From Pyrinomonadaceae bacterium (GTDB lineage: Bacteria; Acidobacteriota; Blastocatellia; Pyrinomonadales; Pyrinomonadaceae), in assembly GCA_019694355.1 (NCBI GenBank), contig JAIBCB010000003.1:124001-188000 (forward strand): 64,000 nucleotides of DNA. Reading direction: 5' to 3'. A program made the position numbers and the translations under genes. Each line of letters starts with the position of its first letter. Within the stretch, counting starts at the first letter, position 1. Below are positions 15,327 to 24,654 of the stretch, piece after piece. The notes below the pieces were generated by a model. The model had not been told where the DNA came from, did not search any database, and worked only from the letters and a program-made list of their open reading frames with translations.

Positions 15327-16853
15327 TTAATTCCAAGGGCCTTTCAGTTTTGTGACGGGCTCGGTTATGGATTGAAAGCGCGCGAGCTTCACGTGGTCGG
15401 TGTTCTTATAGGTAACGAGCGGCATCAGGCCGTGATCCATCAGCTTGTCGCAAGCAACGTCCGTCATCTGAACTTCCGCGCAAGGTGTAAATACGGTCTC
15501 TCCGTTGAGTTTATAAATGTGCAGCGGCAGGCCATCGAGGTCTTGCTTTAAAAGTTTGCCCATCTGCCACTCGTGTTCGCTAAAACTTTGCGCCAAGAGT
15601 GTTCCGCAGATAAAGCCCGCATTCGCCCACACGTAATTGTCGTGATCCGGCGTTCCGTCAAACTCCTCAAAAGAAAAGGTTTCGAGCGGCTCCGTATCCG
15701 CACCATACGGCAGCCTCGCGAGAAAGCGCGGAATCACCATTCCGAGATACTCTGACTCTGGCATTTTTCGCAACGCCGCCCAGAGCTTTTCAGCTTCGGT
15801 TTCACCCGAGAGCGTCCAACTCTTCGGATCGATGTTTCCATAGAGCGAATTAACGCCGAGAACGTCCGGCCGCATATGCGCGATAAACGGCGCATCGGCC
15901 CCGGCAGCGATCTTCGAGATACGCACAAGCGTCGCGACATCATCCACCGTCGGTGAAAAGTCATATGCTCCGATCATCAGCGACCACGGTTCGGCGCCCG
16001 GCGTCTCGATCGCGTCCTTGATCACCACGCGATACAAAGCCGTGCCGGAAAGGCTTTCCGCTCCTTTAAGATCATCCGAAAGTTCGTCTTTGGAAGCGTC
16101 GAGTATGTATATCGAAAGATCAGACGCGGTCTCAACCCTTCGGATCATCAAGAACAGCCCACGCCAGGCCGCTTCCAATGCCTTGAACTGATGATGGTGC
16201 AAGATTCGCCGCATCAACTCGCCTGTTGCCGAATCGACGGCGGATACGAGCGGTGCACGCTCCTCTTCATCAATCCTCAAAAGGTGCGGCCTTACTAATT
16301 CCCGCAGCAGCGAATTCAGTTCTTGCGCCTCACGCGACTTCGACGGTTTTGGAACCGCACCACCGCCCGGCTGAGTCAGGATCTGCCCAAGAAGATCCTC
16401 AGGTTCGTCTGCCGTCTCGAAGTGAGTTTCGACCGCCTGATCATCCGCAGACGGTTCTTCCGGCGGGAACCACGAGCGAACCTCACGTGCCGCTTCGTAG
16501 AAAGTATCTTCATTGTTGAGACGACGGCGAACATCGCGCAGCTCGGCAAACAGCGACACTTGCGCGAATATTCTGTCCGGATGAAAATCTTCGAGCTCCG
16601 AAAACCTAAGCGAGATCACGTCCGTTCCATCGCCACGCAGATCAAGGTCGAGCGAGGTGCCGAGTTTCGCCATCACCTCGTCAAAATTGTCGCGGTCGAT
16701 CTCGATCGGGCGTCGCGATTCAAGCCTCTTCTTCTCGGCGGTTCCGCTCCACGCTCCCGCAACAAGCATTCTGAACGGCGGTTCGTCAACGATACCGCCA
16801 CGCTCGCTCTCCATTGTGAACATTGCTTCCAACTCGCCGCTCGATGGTGTCAT
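15327..16853 (-). CDS. Orphan type VI secretion sheath protein, TssB-TssC-like fusion
   Basis: 508 residues. Residues about 25-110 resemble TssB/VipA (PFRMLVAGAWSG, RRPIEIDRDNFDEVMAKLG, SELEDFHPDRIF); from about 170 the protein follows TssC/VipB (LRELVRPHLLRID, LRRILHHHQFKALEAAWRGL, IGAYDFSP, PFIAHMRPDVLG, ARLPYGADTEPLE, NYVWANAGFICGTLLAQSF). Together they would build a contractile sheath subunit. No other secretion gene is present; the neighbours are mnmE and mnmG. TssC is shorter than usual, which fits a compact single-protein sheath. Start at ATG 16853. Confidence 0.75.
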   Translation of the reverse strand: MTPSSGELEAMFTMESERGGIVDEPPFRMLVAGAWSGTAEKKRLESRRPIEIDRDNFDEVMAKLGTSLDLDLRGDGTDVISLRFSELEDFHPDRIFAQVSLFAELRDVRRRLNNEDTFYEAAREVRSWFPPEEPSADDQAVETHFETADEPEDLLGQILTQPGGGAVPKPSKSREAQELNSLLRELVRPHLLRIDEEERAPLVSAVDSATGELMRRILHHHQFKALEAAWRGLFLMIRRVETASDLSIYILDASKDELSDDLKGAESLSGTALYRVVIKDAIETPGAEPWSLMIGAYDFSPTVDDVATLVRISKIAAGADAPFIAHMRPDVLGVNSLYGNIDPKSWTLSGETEAEKLWAALRKMPESEYLGMVIPRFLARLPYGADTEPLETFSFEEFDGTPDHDNYVWANAGFICGTLLAQSFSEHEWQMGKLLKQDLDGLPLHIYKLNGETVFTPCAEVQMTDVACDKLMDHGLMPLVTYKNTDHVKLARFQSITEPVTKLKGPWN

Positions 16854-16937
16854 TCTTATGCCTTCCTGATCGAAATAGTGTGGGTAAATCTTATCCCTTT
16901 GCGGTCAAATGTCAACGAATTCGACCTTCACGACAGA

Positions 16938-18329
16938 TCACTTGCCGATGCAGAATGTCGCAAAGATGCGTGTGAGCATATCTTCCGTGGTGGTTTCGCC
17001 GGTGATCTCGCCGAGGTAGCGGAGCGAGTTATGGAGGCCGAGAAGAACGATCTCTTCACTTTGGTTCCTACTGAGAGCTTCGGCCGACTCTCCGATCTCT
17101 GCGTGTGTATGCATCAAAAGGTCATAATGCCGAGCATCGGTAACAAGAAAAGAGTTGGCCGATAGATCGTGTGTTGTAAAGGGTCGAATGATCGCTTCAC
17201 GCAGATCATCAAGGCCTTCGCCCGTTTTCGCGGAGATCGCGACCATCTTTTCGCGAAATCTTGCTAACGCCGGATCGCCTGCCGCTGCGAGGTCTTCGAT
17301 ATCTCGCGACGTGTGCTTATCGATCTTGTTCAGCGCAATGATAAAGTTCTGCTTTTCGGCGGCACGGACGATCTCGCGATCCTCTTCCGACAGCCCCGCG
17401 TGAGCGTCAAGCACCACAATTACAAGATCTGCGTCGGCCATCGCACCGCGTGCTCGCTCAACACCGATCTTCTCGACCGTGTCCTCCGTTTCGCGCAATC
17501 CGGCGGTATCGACGAGATGTATCGGAATATCGCCGACCGTAAAGCGTTCGTTGAGTTGATCACGCGTCGTGCCCGCGATGTCGGTAACGATAGCACGCTC
17601 GGTTCCGAGCAAACGGTTAAAAAGGCTTGATTTCCCGACGTTCGGCCGTCCAACGATCGTTGCAGTTAGGCCATCACGGATCAAATGTCCGGCTTTGTAC
17701 GTATCGGCAAACTCTAACGTCTTTTCGGCGAGATCGCGAAGCGAACGCAATATCTCTTCGCTCTGAGCCGCAGGCAGATCGTCCTCGACAAATTCTAGTG
17801 CCGATTCGAGCACGACGATGATGTTCAGCAGCTCGTCTTTCAGCGGCTGGAGCGAGCGCGACATCTCGCCGCTCAACTGACGAACAGCCTGGCGAGCCGC
17901 CGCGTTCGTCTGAGCATCGATGAGGTCGCGGATCGCTTCGGCCTCTGCAAGGTCAAGCCGGCCGTGCGAAAGAGCACGCAAGGTGAATTCGCCCGGTTCC
18001 GCCGCCCGGCATCCGAAGCCGAGACAAATGTCGATCACCTGCCGCAGCAGAACAGGCGAACCGTGACAACTGATCTCGAATACATCTTCACCCGTAAACG
18101 AATGCGGTGCCTTAAAATATGTAACAAGAGCCTTGTCGATCGGCGAACCATCTTTTGGATCGCGCAGTTCGACGAGCGTCGCGCGCCTCGGCGAGAATGA
18201 ATCCTTCCTGCGTCCTGTAAGACCCGCAAGAACACCCGCCGCACCGTCACCGCTCAAGCGAACGATGCCGATCCCGCTCCTACCCGCAGGCGTCGCAAGT
18301 GCAACGATGGTATTCCCCGAAACATCCAA
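16938..18329 (-). CDS. mnmE: tRNA modification GTPase MnmE (TrmE)
   Basis: 463 residues. N-terminal tetrahydrofolate-binding domain ([21 protein letters not shown]), central helical domain, the G domain ([31 protein letters not shown]) and the conserved C-terminal FATFCIGK with the active Cys. Partner of MnmG. The start gives the canonical N-terminus. Confidence 0.95.
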   Translation of the reverse strand: MDVSGNTIVALATPAGRSGIGIVRLSGDGAAGVLAGLTGRRKDSFSPRRATLVELRDPKDGSPIDKALVTYFKAPHSFTGEDVFEISCHGSPVLLRQVIDICLGFGCRAAEPGEFTLRALSHGRLDLAEAEAIRDLIDAQTNAAARQAVRQLSGEMSRSLQPLKDELLNIIVVLESALEFVEDDLPAAQSEEILRSLRDLAEKTLEFADTYKAGHLIRDGLTATIVGRPNVGKSSLFNRLLGTERAIVTDIAGTTRDQLNERFTVGDIPIHLVDTAGLRETEDTVEKIGVERARGAMADADLVIVVLDAHAGLSEEDREIVRAAEKQNFIIALNKIDKHTSRDIEDLAAAGDPALARFREKMVAISAKTGEGLDDLREAIIRPFTTHDLSANSFLVTDARHYDLLMHTHAEIGESAEALSRNQSEEIVLLGLHNSLRYLGEITGETTTEDMLTRIFATFCIGK

Positions 18330-18600
18330 AACATATAAATCCTACAACGCCGGGGCACGATCTTGCGAACCTTACGCCAATTCGTGCTGCGCATCTACAT
18401 GAAAAGCGCGGGCTTCGTCAACGCTCTGCGGCTCTGCGTCTTTGCGGGAGGTTGGCTTTGACTTCTCACTTCCCACTTATCACTTATTTCGGAGTCGAAG
18501 AAGCGCAGAATGGGAATCGGCAGCGGCAGGCCGCCTCCAAGGATCAATATTGGCTTCGGTACCACGCCGTAAACGACGTGGCTATGCTAAGGCAGCGGAG
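18330..18600. other. Gene-free stretch with repeat fragments
   Basis: Between jag and mnmE. It holds scraps of repeats found elsewhere in the window: a GGGCTTCGTCAACGCTCTGC-type piece (compare about 25038), GGCCGCCTCCAAGGATC (compare about 40028) and a hairpin CCACG...CGTGG near 18565. No gene is visible. Confidence 0.5.
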
Positions 18601-19050
18601 TTACTGCAGACGGACCTGCAGGCGGCGGTCGCGGCCGTCGCCGACGGATTCGGTGATGAGGTCGTCTTCTTTTTGGAGCGTAGTGTGGATGATGCGGCGT
18701 TCGGTCGAATTGAGCACGCCGAAGGTGAACGAGCGGCCGGTTTTTCGGACCTGTTCGGCGGCAAAGCGTGCCATCGCGTGGAGTTCGTTCTTGCGTGTCT
18801 GGCGAAAGCCGTCTGCATCGACGATGAAACGGTGTTCGCGGTCGAGTTCGCGTCCCATCGCCTGAAACAGCACGACCTCAAAGGCATCGAGCAGCTCGCC
18901 TTTTTCCTGATGAGCAAAATGGGTATCTTCGCCGACGAGATTCAGAACGCAGCCTTCGTCGGTCCATTCGGCCTCGACCGAGAGATCAAAGCCGGCATCG
19001 CTCAGGATGCCGCTCAAGAGTTCTTTTGCGTTCTCACACGTTTGATTCAT
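18601..19050 (-). CDS. khpB: RNA-binding protein KhpB/Jag (KH-R3H)
   Basis: 149 residues without the N-terminal Jag-N domain: a KH-like domain (ELLSGILSDAGFDLSVEAEW, GELLDAFEVVLFQAMGRE) followed by an R3H domain (ARFAAEQVRKTGR, NSTERRIIHTTLQKEDDLIT, SVGDGRDRRLQV). It sits 19 bases after yidC in the classic rnpA-yidD-yidC-jag-mnmE order. Confidence 0.85.
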   Translation of the reverse strand: MNQTCENAKELLSGILSDAGFDLSVEAEWTDEGCVLNLVGEDTHFAHQEKGELLDAFEVVLFQAMGRELDREHRFIVDADGFRQTRKNELHAMARFAAEQVRKTGRSFTFGVLNSTERRIIHTTLQKEDDLITESVGDGRDRRLQVRLQ

Positions 19051-19069
19051 CGGGTTTGCTTGCTCCTCT

Positions 19070-21004
19070 CTATGTCGTCGAAAGTTTTTGCTTCACGGGC
19101 TTTGCATCCTTCGGTACGTCGTTAACGATGGTCGTTCCCGGCGGAACGGGCGGCTTGTTCATGCGGTTGATGATCATCTGCTGGCCGAAGCTCACAAGGT
19201 TGCCGAAGAACCAGTATAACAGCAGGCCGCTCGGTGCAGACCACATCACCCAGAGCATCATGACCGGCATAAAATAGGTCATTATCTTCTGCTGCATCTG
19301 CTGTTCGGGCGAGACGGTCGCGGCCTGCGGCGTGAACTTCATCGACAGGATCATCGAGATCGCAAACGCGAACTCGAGAATGTGATACGGATCCGCCGCC
19401 GAAAGATCAGGCAGCCACAAAAAGTGTGCCTGTCGAATATCGAGCGAGACGGTCACAGCAGTATAGAACGCAAGCAGGAGCGGAAACTGCAGGATCATCG
19501 GAAGACATCCGCCCAACGGCAGAGCGTCCTTTGTCATCTTTAGCTGCTCCATCTGCAGAGCACGCATCTTCGGGTCGTCCATCGGGACGCCTTTCTTTTG
19601 CAGGTCTTTGATCTTGTCCTGCACCTCTTTCATCTTCGGCGCATTTCCCGACGCTTTCTTGAACGAGCGTGTCTGCGACCATCGCAGCGGGAAAAGCAGC
19701 ATATAAAAGAGGAATGTGAAGATGATGATCGCGGCGCCGTAATTCTGCGTTATCTGATCAAAGAACGAGAGCGCGTAAAGAACAAGGATCCCGATCGGTT
19801 TCGTGAACCAACGCAGAGGCCGATAGTTGCTGAAGTTGATCGTATCGACGAGGTCGATCGGACGCCCGACGTCTGCGGTAAGCGTCTTGTTATAAAGCCC
19901 TGCAAAGGCAAAATAATCCTTCGGGCCGGTGTAAACCTTCGTCACCGTGCCGTCCGCCGCGACCGGAACCGCCGCCGTGATCAGATGACGTGTCTCGCTC
20001 GTTTTGGGCTTGCGCGTTACCCAGGAAATTATGCCGTCGTAATACTCCGGAAGCGGATATTCATACTTCGACGCATAGTACTCAAGCCCTTCTGTTTGCG
20101 AAGCCGGAATTGCGGCCTGCGCAAAATATGCGTCGGCAACGCCGGCCCAATCGACCGGTCCGGCCGCCGGCAGCGATGCGTTGCTATTGGCATCGAACGT
20201 GAACGACGCTCCAGGATGACGGAAAATTGCGTTGTCAACGTACGCGACGGCCTCCGGCTCGATATGATAGTAGCTGTGGTGCGTGATCGCCTGGTCGCCG
20301 AGGCTCGCACCTATCAGGAGCTTTACGCTCGGGACAGGCTGACCGCCGCGAGTCAACTTCACTGAAACATCGCTAACGAACGAATCACCCCGGAACACGA
20401 AAGTCTTGGTCGCTTCGACGCCGTCTGCCGTCGTGAACTTGTATTCGACCTGCTTGGTCTCGCCGTCCTTCAGCGTGATCTCGCCCTCGGCATCGGTCGA
20501 GAATTCGTTCGTATTCAGCGTCTTGTCGAGCCCGGCATCGCCGGTCGCAAGTCGAAAAGGCAATTCACGCGGATCTCTCGAGAGCGCCGTCTCGGAGATC
20601 AGTTGGAGCGGTTTTTCGTTCGCCGGTGTCGAACCATCAGCAAAGATCGGCTGCTCGCCGTGCGCCGAAATATTCTTCAAGATCACCCAACTCGTTGCGA
20701 CCGCGCCCTTTGAATCGAGCGTTACCTCGTAAAGAGGCGTCTTGATCGTAAGCTTTCGATTTGGGGCCGCCGGTGCCGCGACCGCCAATTCCGGAGTTGG
20801 TGTTTGAGCAGGTGCTTCGGTCGGTAAGGGCGTCGGGGTCGCGACTGTCGAGACGGCAGTGTTCGAATTCGCCGCTTGATTCGAGTTGCTGCCCGTAGGC
20901 TCTTTCGGAGGAAAAACGTATCGCCAGCCAAAAAGGATAAGTACGCAGAGAACTGCGGCGATCAAAAAACGCTTCTGGCTGTCGAAATTATTGTTATTTT
21001 CCAT
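19070..21004 (-). CDS. yidC: Membrane protein insertase YidC
   Basis: 644 residues with an N-terminal transmembrane helix (QKRFLIAAVLCVLILFGWRY), a Pro/Thr linker, the large periplasmic beta domain of Gram-negative YidC, and the C-terminal five-helix insertase core (NYGAAIIIFTFLFYMLLFPLRW, LPLGGCLPMILQFPLLLAFY, MPVMMLWVMWSAPSGLLLYW). Its start overlaps the yidD stop by 11 bases. It inserts membrane proteins alone or with SecYEG. Confidence 0.95.
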   Translation of the reverse strand: MENNNNFDSQKRFLIAAVLCVLILFGWRYVFPPKEPTGSNSNQAANSNTAVSTVATPTPLPTEAPAQTPTPELAVAAPAAPNRKLTIKTPLYEVTLDSKGAVATSWVILKNISAHGEQPIFADGSTPANEKPLQLISETALSRDPRELPFRLATGDAGLDKTLNTNEFSTDAEGEITLKDGETKQVEYKFTTADGVEATKTFVFRGDSFVSDVSVKLTRGGQPVPSVKLLIGASLGDQAITHHSYYHIEPEAVAYVDNAIFRHPGASFTFDANSNASLPAAGPVDWAGVADAYFAQAAIPASQTEGLEYYASKYEYPLPEYYDGIISWVTRKPKTSETRHLITAAVPVAADGTVTKVYTGPKDYFAFAGLYNKTLTADVGRPIDLVDTINFSNYRPLRWFTKPIGILVLYALSFFDQITQNYGAAIIIFTFLFYMLLFPLRWSQTRSFKKASGNAPKMKEVQDKIKDLQKKGVPMDDPKMRALQMEQLKMTKDALPLGGCLPMILQFPLLLAFYTAVTVSLDIRQAHFLWLPDLSAADPYHILEFAFAISMILSMKFTPQAATVSPEQQMQQKIMTYFMPVMMLWVMWSAPSGLLLYWFFGNLVSFGQQMIINRMNKPPVPPGTTIVNDVPKDAKPVKQKLSTT

Positions 21005-21218
21005 TGATCGAAGCGACGGGGTCGTAGCCGCCTTTTGAAAATGGCTGGCACCTTAAGATACGTTTCAAACCCAGCCAGGTTCCGCGCACCGCACCGTATT
21101 TGATGATCGCTTGCCGTGCATACTCAGAGCAGTTCGGCTCAAATCGGCAGGCTGGTCCCAAATATGGCGAGATCGCCGCCTTATAGAACCAAATAATGCC
21201 GAGAGCTACGTGCTTCAT
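20994..21218 (-). CDS. yidD: Membrane protein insertion efficiency factor YidD
   Basis: 74 residues. FYKAAISPYLGPACRFEPNCSEYARQAIIKYGA and RCQPFSKGGYDPV are the family pattern with its conserved cysteines. The ATG at 21218 gives the normal N-terminus; the frame is open further upstream within rnpA but that part is not protein-like. Overlaps yidC. Confidence 0.92.
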   Translation of the reverse strand: MKHVALGIIWFYKAAISPYLGPACRFEPNCSEYARQAIIKYGAVRGTWLGLKRILRCQPFSKGGYDPVASINGK

Positions 21219-21229
21219 TGCCAAAACCT

Positions 21230-21751
21230 TTATTTTGCCACTCTCGCGACGATCGAGCGAAACTCGGCGAGCGGTTTGTCGAGTTTTGAGTAAACAATGC
21301 CGCGTCTTGCGTTGAGCACCCAATCGAGCGGATCCTTGACAGCAGTCAACTCCGCCGAAGATAACCGAAAACACTCGCGAAGCAGTCTTTTCGCACGATT
21401 CCGATCATGCGCTTTGCCGATCGCCTTCTTCGTCGCTGTGATCCCGACGCGGTGACACCCCGTCTTTGAAGGCAAAATAAAGACCGTCATAAAACGGCCC
21501 TCGATGCGTCGTCCCTGTTCGTAAACACGCAGAAACTCGGCGCGTTTCAGCAGCCGAGCTTCCTTAGGTAAGACAAAACTTAATAGTGCTGAACCGTTAA
21601 TCGCTTGCGTCCCTTCGCTCGACGGCGTTTCAGAACGGCCCGGCCGTTCTTTGTCGCCATGCGTGCGCGAAAGCCGTGCTTCTTGGCGCGACGGCGGTTG
21701 TTCGGTTGAAAAGTTCTCTTCGGCATACTTGTCCCTCACTGATAGATCCAC
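21230..21751 (-). CDS. rnpA: RNase P protein component with an N-terminal extension that overlaps rpmH
   Basis: The RnpA core runs from [13 protein letters not shown] (residue 61) to the end and includes [25 protein letters not shown], the RNA-binding signature. There is no ATG, GTG or TTG in this frame between GTG 21739 and the core Met at residue 87 or so, so the gene must start at GTG 21751 or 21739, upstream of rpmH, unless a CTG is used. The 60-residue extension is encoded by rpmH DNA in another frame. This is the arrangement described for Thermus rpmH/rnpA. Which GTG is used cannot be decided; 21739 lies next to the rpmH ribosome-binding site. Confidence 0.8.
   Translation of the reverse strand: MDLSVRDKYAEENFSTEQPPSRQEARLSRTHGDKERPGRSETPSSEGTQAINGSALLSFVLPKEARLLKRAEFLRVYEQGRRIEGRFMTVFILPSKTGCHRVGITATKKAIGKAHDRNRAKRLLRECFRLSSAELTAVKDPLDWVLNARRGIVYSKLDKPLAEFRSIVARVAK
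21580..21726 (-). CDS. rpmH: 50S ribosomal protein L34
   Basis: 48 residues: [18 protein letters not shown], then [20 protein letters not shown] and [10 protein letters not shown], a textbook L34. ATG 21726 has a GAGGG ribosome-binding site seven bases upstream. It is wholly inside the rnpA open frame, in a different frame, and too short for length-filtered gene calls. Confidence 0.97.
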   Translation of the reverse strand: MPKRTFQPNNRRRAKKHGFRARMATKNGRAVLKRRRAKGRKRLTVQHY

Positions 21752-21772
21752 TTGCGAGAAGTGAAAACCTAG

Positions 21773-21802
21773 AGTTTACACGCCCAAAAGCCAAATTGTC
21801 AA
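21773..21802 (-). promoter_or_regulatory. Promoter of the rpmH-rnpA operon
   Basis: On the minus strand a consensus TTGACA (21802-21797), an 18-base spacer and TAAACT (21778-21773). Transcription would begin near 21767, about 16 bases before GTG 21751 and 40 before the rpmH ATG. It lies in the short purN-rpmH gap. Confidence 0.7.
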
Positions 21803-21842
21803 AGCAAATTGGCTAAAAAACATGCCTCAATGTCTTCCTGTA

Positions 21843-22403
21843 TCACCCGGCAAGCTTCTTCAAAGCGTCGATATAAAGCTGGTGCTCCTCCGCAAGTATT
21901 TTCTGCGTGAGCGTTTCGACGGTATCGCTATCTAGCCGCTCGACCTCCTTTTGCAGGATCACGGGGCCGTGATCGAGAAACTCATCGACATAATGCACCG
22001 TGCAGCCAGTTATCTTAATGCCGGCATCAAAAGCCTGTTTCTGGGCGTCAAGACCGGGAAAAGCAGGCAAAAGGCTTGGGTGAATGTTCACTATCCTGCC
22101 CGCAAAACGCCTTACGAACTCGGGCGAGAGCAGCCGCATATAGCCCGCGAGGCACACAAGCTCGACGCCGCGGCTTTCGAGCGCATCGCCGATCTCGGCG
22201 TCGTGCTCGGCACGCGTACGTCCGCGTCGCTCAACAACAACTGCCTCGACGCCGCGATCTTTCGCTTTCACGATCCCGGCCGCATCGGCCTTGTCGCTGA
22301 TGACGACCGCGACCTCCGAATCAGGTATTTCGCCGCTCGCAACCGCATCGACGATCGCCGCCATATTCGACCCGCGGCCGGAGATAAGAATTCCTAATTT
22401 CAT
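21843..22403 (-). CDS. purN: Phosphoribosylglycinamide formyltransferase
   Basis: 186 residues. ILISGRGSNMAAI binds the phosphate; LAGYMRLLSPEFV, the catalytic NIHPSLLPAFPGLDA (Asn and His) and VHYVDEFLDHGPVI (Asp) are all present. Uses 10-formyl-THF in the third step of purine synthesis. purM lies 3 kb away on the same strand. A 13-base gap to the TPR gene upstream suggests co-transcription. Confidence 0.95.
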   Translation of the reverse strand: MKLGILISGRGSNMAAIVDAVASGEIPDSEVAVVISDKADAAGIVKAKDRGVEAVVVERRGRTRAEHDAEIGDALESRGVELVCLAGYMRLLSPEFVRRFAGRIVNIHPSLLPAFPGLDAQKQAFDAGIKITGCTVHYVDEFLDHGPVILQKEVERLDSDTVETLTQKILAEEHQLYIDALKKLAG

Positions 22404-22416
22404 TGACCAACTGGCG

Positions 22417-23349
22417 CTACTGTCCCAGAGCGTTTAGCCTTGCAAGGATCTTCGTTGCGAGTTCGTGTCCCGGTGACAGCTTTAGAACCTTTTCTAGATC
22501 GGGGCGCGCGAGCGAATATTGTTTTAAGTCAAAACGGATCGCTCCTCGAAGCAGATATGGGGCGGCGTAGTTCGGGTCGAGGGATATCGCTTGGTTCAAA
22601 GACGCTATCGCGAGATCGATATCCTTTTTCCGCGAATATATGCTGCCGCGGTCATAGTGGTATTTCGCATTGCTCGGCTGCAGCCTTAAAGCCTGAGAGT
22701 TGTCCGAAAGGGCACGGTCGTAATCCGCCGACCGCGAATAGACAAGAGCTCGGCCGTTCCAGGCCTCCGCATTTGCAGGATCCAACGAGAGAACCTTTTC
22801 CAGATCAACAAGAGCCTCGGCGTTCCTTTTCTGCCTGAAATATATTGCCCCGCGATTGTGGTATGGCTTCGAGTAATTGGGCGAGAGGCGTATAGCCTCT
22901 GTGTAATCTGCGATGGCGGCGGCATCGAGGCCTCTGTCCGAATTTGCGATCCCGCGATTGTACCAGATCGTTGCGTCCGTCGGCGCCAACCCGATCGCCG
23001 TCGTATAGTCTGAGACCGCGCCCACGTGATCCTTCAATTTGTTCTTAGCGAGTCCGCGTTGGAAATGCGCTTCCGTGTACCTTGCATTTAGCCGTATTGC
23101 TTCCGAATAATCACTGACCGCCGCCGAATAGTTCCCCAAAAAGTAATAAGCCTGTCCGCGGTTGAACCACGTCGCATACGACGACGGCATCAGCCTGAGA
23201 GCACTTGTGTAGCTTGCGATAGCAAGCGTGTAATTCTTCTGCTTATAGTGCCCGTTCCCAGCGGCAAAAAACTGATCTGCCGTCTGCGCAAATATCGCAC
23301 CGGAGAAAACAAAAACAAGAAAAAGCGATAGGGATATTCGGGTTTTCAT
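22417..23349 (-). CDS. Secreted tetratricopeptide-repeat protein
   Basis: 310 residues from ATG 23349, chosen because it opens a signal peptide (MKTRISLSLFLVFVFSGAIFAQ). The rest is about eight TPR units of 34 residues, each with a pattern such as ATWFNRGQAYYFLGNYSAAV or YDRGSIYSRKKDIDLAIA. Such proteins are scaffolds; no enzyme domain is present. Function unknown. Confidence 0.85.
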   Translation of the reverse strand: MKTRISLSLFLVFVFSGAIFAQTADQFFAAGNGHYKQKNYTLAIASYTSALRLMPSSYATWFNRGQAYYFLGNYSAAVSDYSEAIRLNARYTEAHFQRGLAKNKLKDHVGAVSDYTTAIGLAPTDATIWYNRGIANSDRGLDAAAIADYTEAIRLSPNYSKPYHNRGAIYFRQKRNAEALVDLEKVLSLDPANAEAWNGRALVYSRSADYDRALSDNSQALRLQPSNAKYHYDRGSIYSRKKDIDLAIASLNQAISLDPNYAAPYLLRGAIRFDLKQYSLARPDLEKVLKLSPGHELATKILARLNALGQ

Positions 23350-23498
23350 ATCGAATGAATATAGAGGAAATGCTGACTTTTGAAAAGTGTGGCCGAGTTG
23401 AACCCCGGTTTCTTTGGCGCTGCTATATGATATCCTTTGGGACTCATCTGTTAACAAAAAATTCAAGCCCGTGTGGGCCGGTTAGTGGAGATCGTGGT

Positions 23499-23714
23499 AT
23501 GAGTTTGTTTGGAGAGAGTGAACCAATTTCAGCGAACGTCAACGGAAAGCCCTTGTGCTGTCAGGTTTGCGGAAACGACTCGTTTTGGCGTCGGGAGGCC
23601 CAGTTGAATACAGCAGTCGCCACTTTCTTTGATTTCGACTGGGCGAACGCTAGTGGCATCTGCTTGGTCTGCGACAGCTGCGGATACATCCACTGGTTCC
23701 TACCCCTCGATTAG
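23499..23714 (+). CDS. Zn-ribbon nucleic-acid-binding-like protein
   Basis: 71 residues from ATG 23499, which has a GGAG site upstream; a longer open frame to 23355 looks non-coding. CQVCGNDSFW and CLVCDSCGYIHW form a four-Cys zinc ribbon, resembling small predicted nucleic-acid-binding zinc-ribbon proteins (COG3478/DUF2082 type). Alone on the plus strand between two minus-strand genes. Confidence 0.7.
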   Translation: MSLFGESEPISANVNGKPLCCQVCGNDSFWRREAQLNTAVATFFDFDWANASGICLVCDSCGYIHWFLPLD

Positions 23715-23767
23715 CCTTCTGTCCGTACGGGCCACTCTATCAAGTGAAGGTCCACGCATCCTCGAGA

Positions 23768-24355
23768 TCAGAGGTCTAACGACAGGGACGAGTTGGCGGA
23801 CAAAAGCGCAGAAAAAAATTGGTGATCGGAACCATGTTCTACATCCATCTTGCGGAATGTTTTTGATTGGCCGAGGGTCTTGTAGGTATATTCCTTCCAG
23901 TTCGCATCGGGAAAGTATCCGCCCCAATTCGCAATCTCACACAACGCCCTGTAAAGACGGCCATTGTATCTGGACGCGATGAAAAACGTCTTGGTCCCGA
24001 CTTTCCATTCTGTCGAACAGGTATTCCCTGGTCCATACACCAGCACCGTAAGATCTTTCTTGGTCACCCCCACCCAATACTCGTCCACTTCGACCGACAA
24101 TTCTGTCATCGTAATCCCGCCCTTGGTAGATTCGGGGTCGTCACTGATCGCCATGATAGTTCCTGTGAAAATGGCTCCATCAAATATTTTCGTATAATAT
24201 TCGCGTGCGTCTTTGCGCGGTTGGTCATAGGTTTCGCAACTGCAGGCAAATGTTTGTTGAGTTCCAAAAATGAGTACAAGGAACGCACCAAGCGCCAATG
24301 GGGATTTACAACCGCAGCAAATCTGTAAAGCTACGAATCGGAACTGTGCCCACAT
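23768..24355 (-). CDS. Secreted TIMP-like (NTR-fold) protein
   Basis: 195 residues from ATG 24355, with a signal peptide ending in ...QQTFA before C38-S-C40. In tissue inhibitors of metalloproteases the mature protein starts with exactly such a CxC, which clamps the protease zinc. The following FDGAIFTGTIMAI, VEVDEYWVG and CSTEWKVGTKTFFIAS fit the OB-like NTR fold. Bacterial members are of unknown function. The window encodes several secreted metalloproteases, but none is adjacent. Confidence 0.7.
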   Translation of the reverse strand: MWAQFRFVALQICCGCKSPLALGAFLVLIFGTQQTFACSCETYDQPRKDAREYYTKIFDGAIFTGTIMAISDDPESTKGGITMTELSVEVDEYWVGVTKKDLTVLVYGPGNTCSTEWKVGTKTFFIASRYNGRLYRALCEIANWGGYFPDANWKEYTYKTLGQSKTFRKMDVEHGSDHQFFSALLSANSSLSLDL

Positions 24356-24470
24356 AAAAAGAATCACCGCCGCCTTTAGGGATTTGCTGAATAATATCAC
24401 GTGATGGAACAAGAATATATCAAGATCGATCTGAATCCGATGATGGGCGAAGGGGGACCGGCCCGTTGTC

Positions 24471-24531
24471 GGCGGCAAAGCCGCCTTCGAGGGATAATTT
24501 TCTGCCTTGATCCACGGCTTGAAAGCCGTGG
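24471..24531. repeat. Two REP-like hairpins
   Basis: GGCGGC-aaa-GCCGCC (24471-24485) and CCACGGC-ttgaaa-GCCGTGG (24512-24531). Similar units recur near 18565 and through 39720-40320. They lie just upstream of the TIMP-like gene in a gene-free region. Confidence 0.6.
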
Positions 24532-24654
24532 CAATTCAGATCCATCGAGCCACGAATGTACGAATAAGAACGGACGCGTTGGCCGATGCATCTCTATTTA
24601 TTCAGTGAGCATAAAGGGCAATTCATTTGTGCATTCGTGGCTATTTAAGACCCA

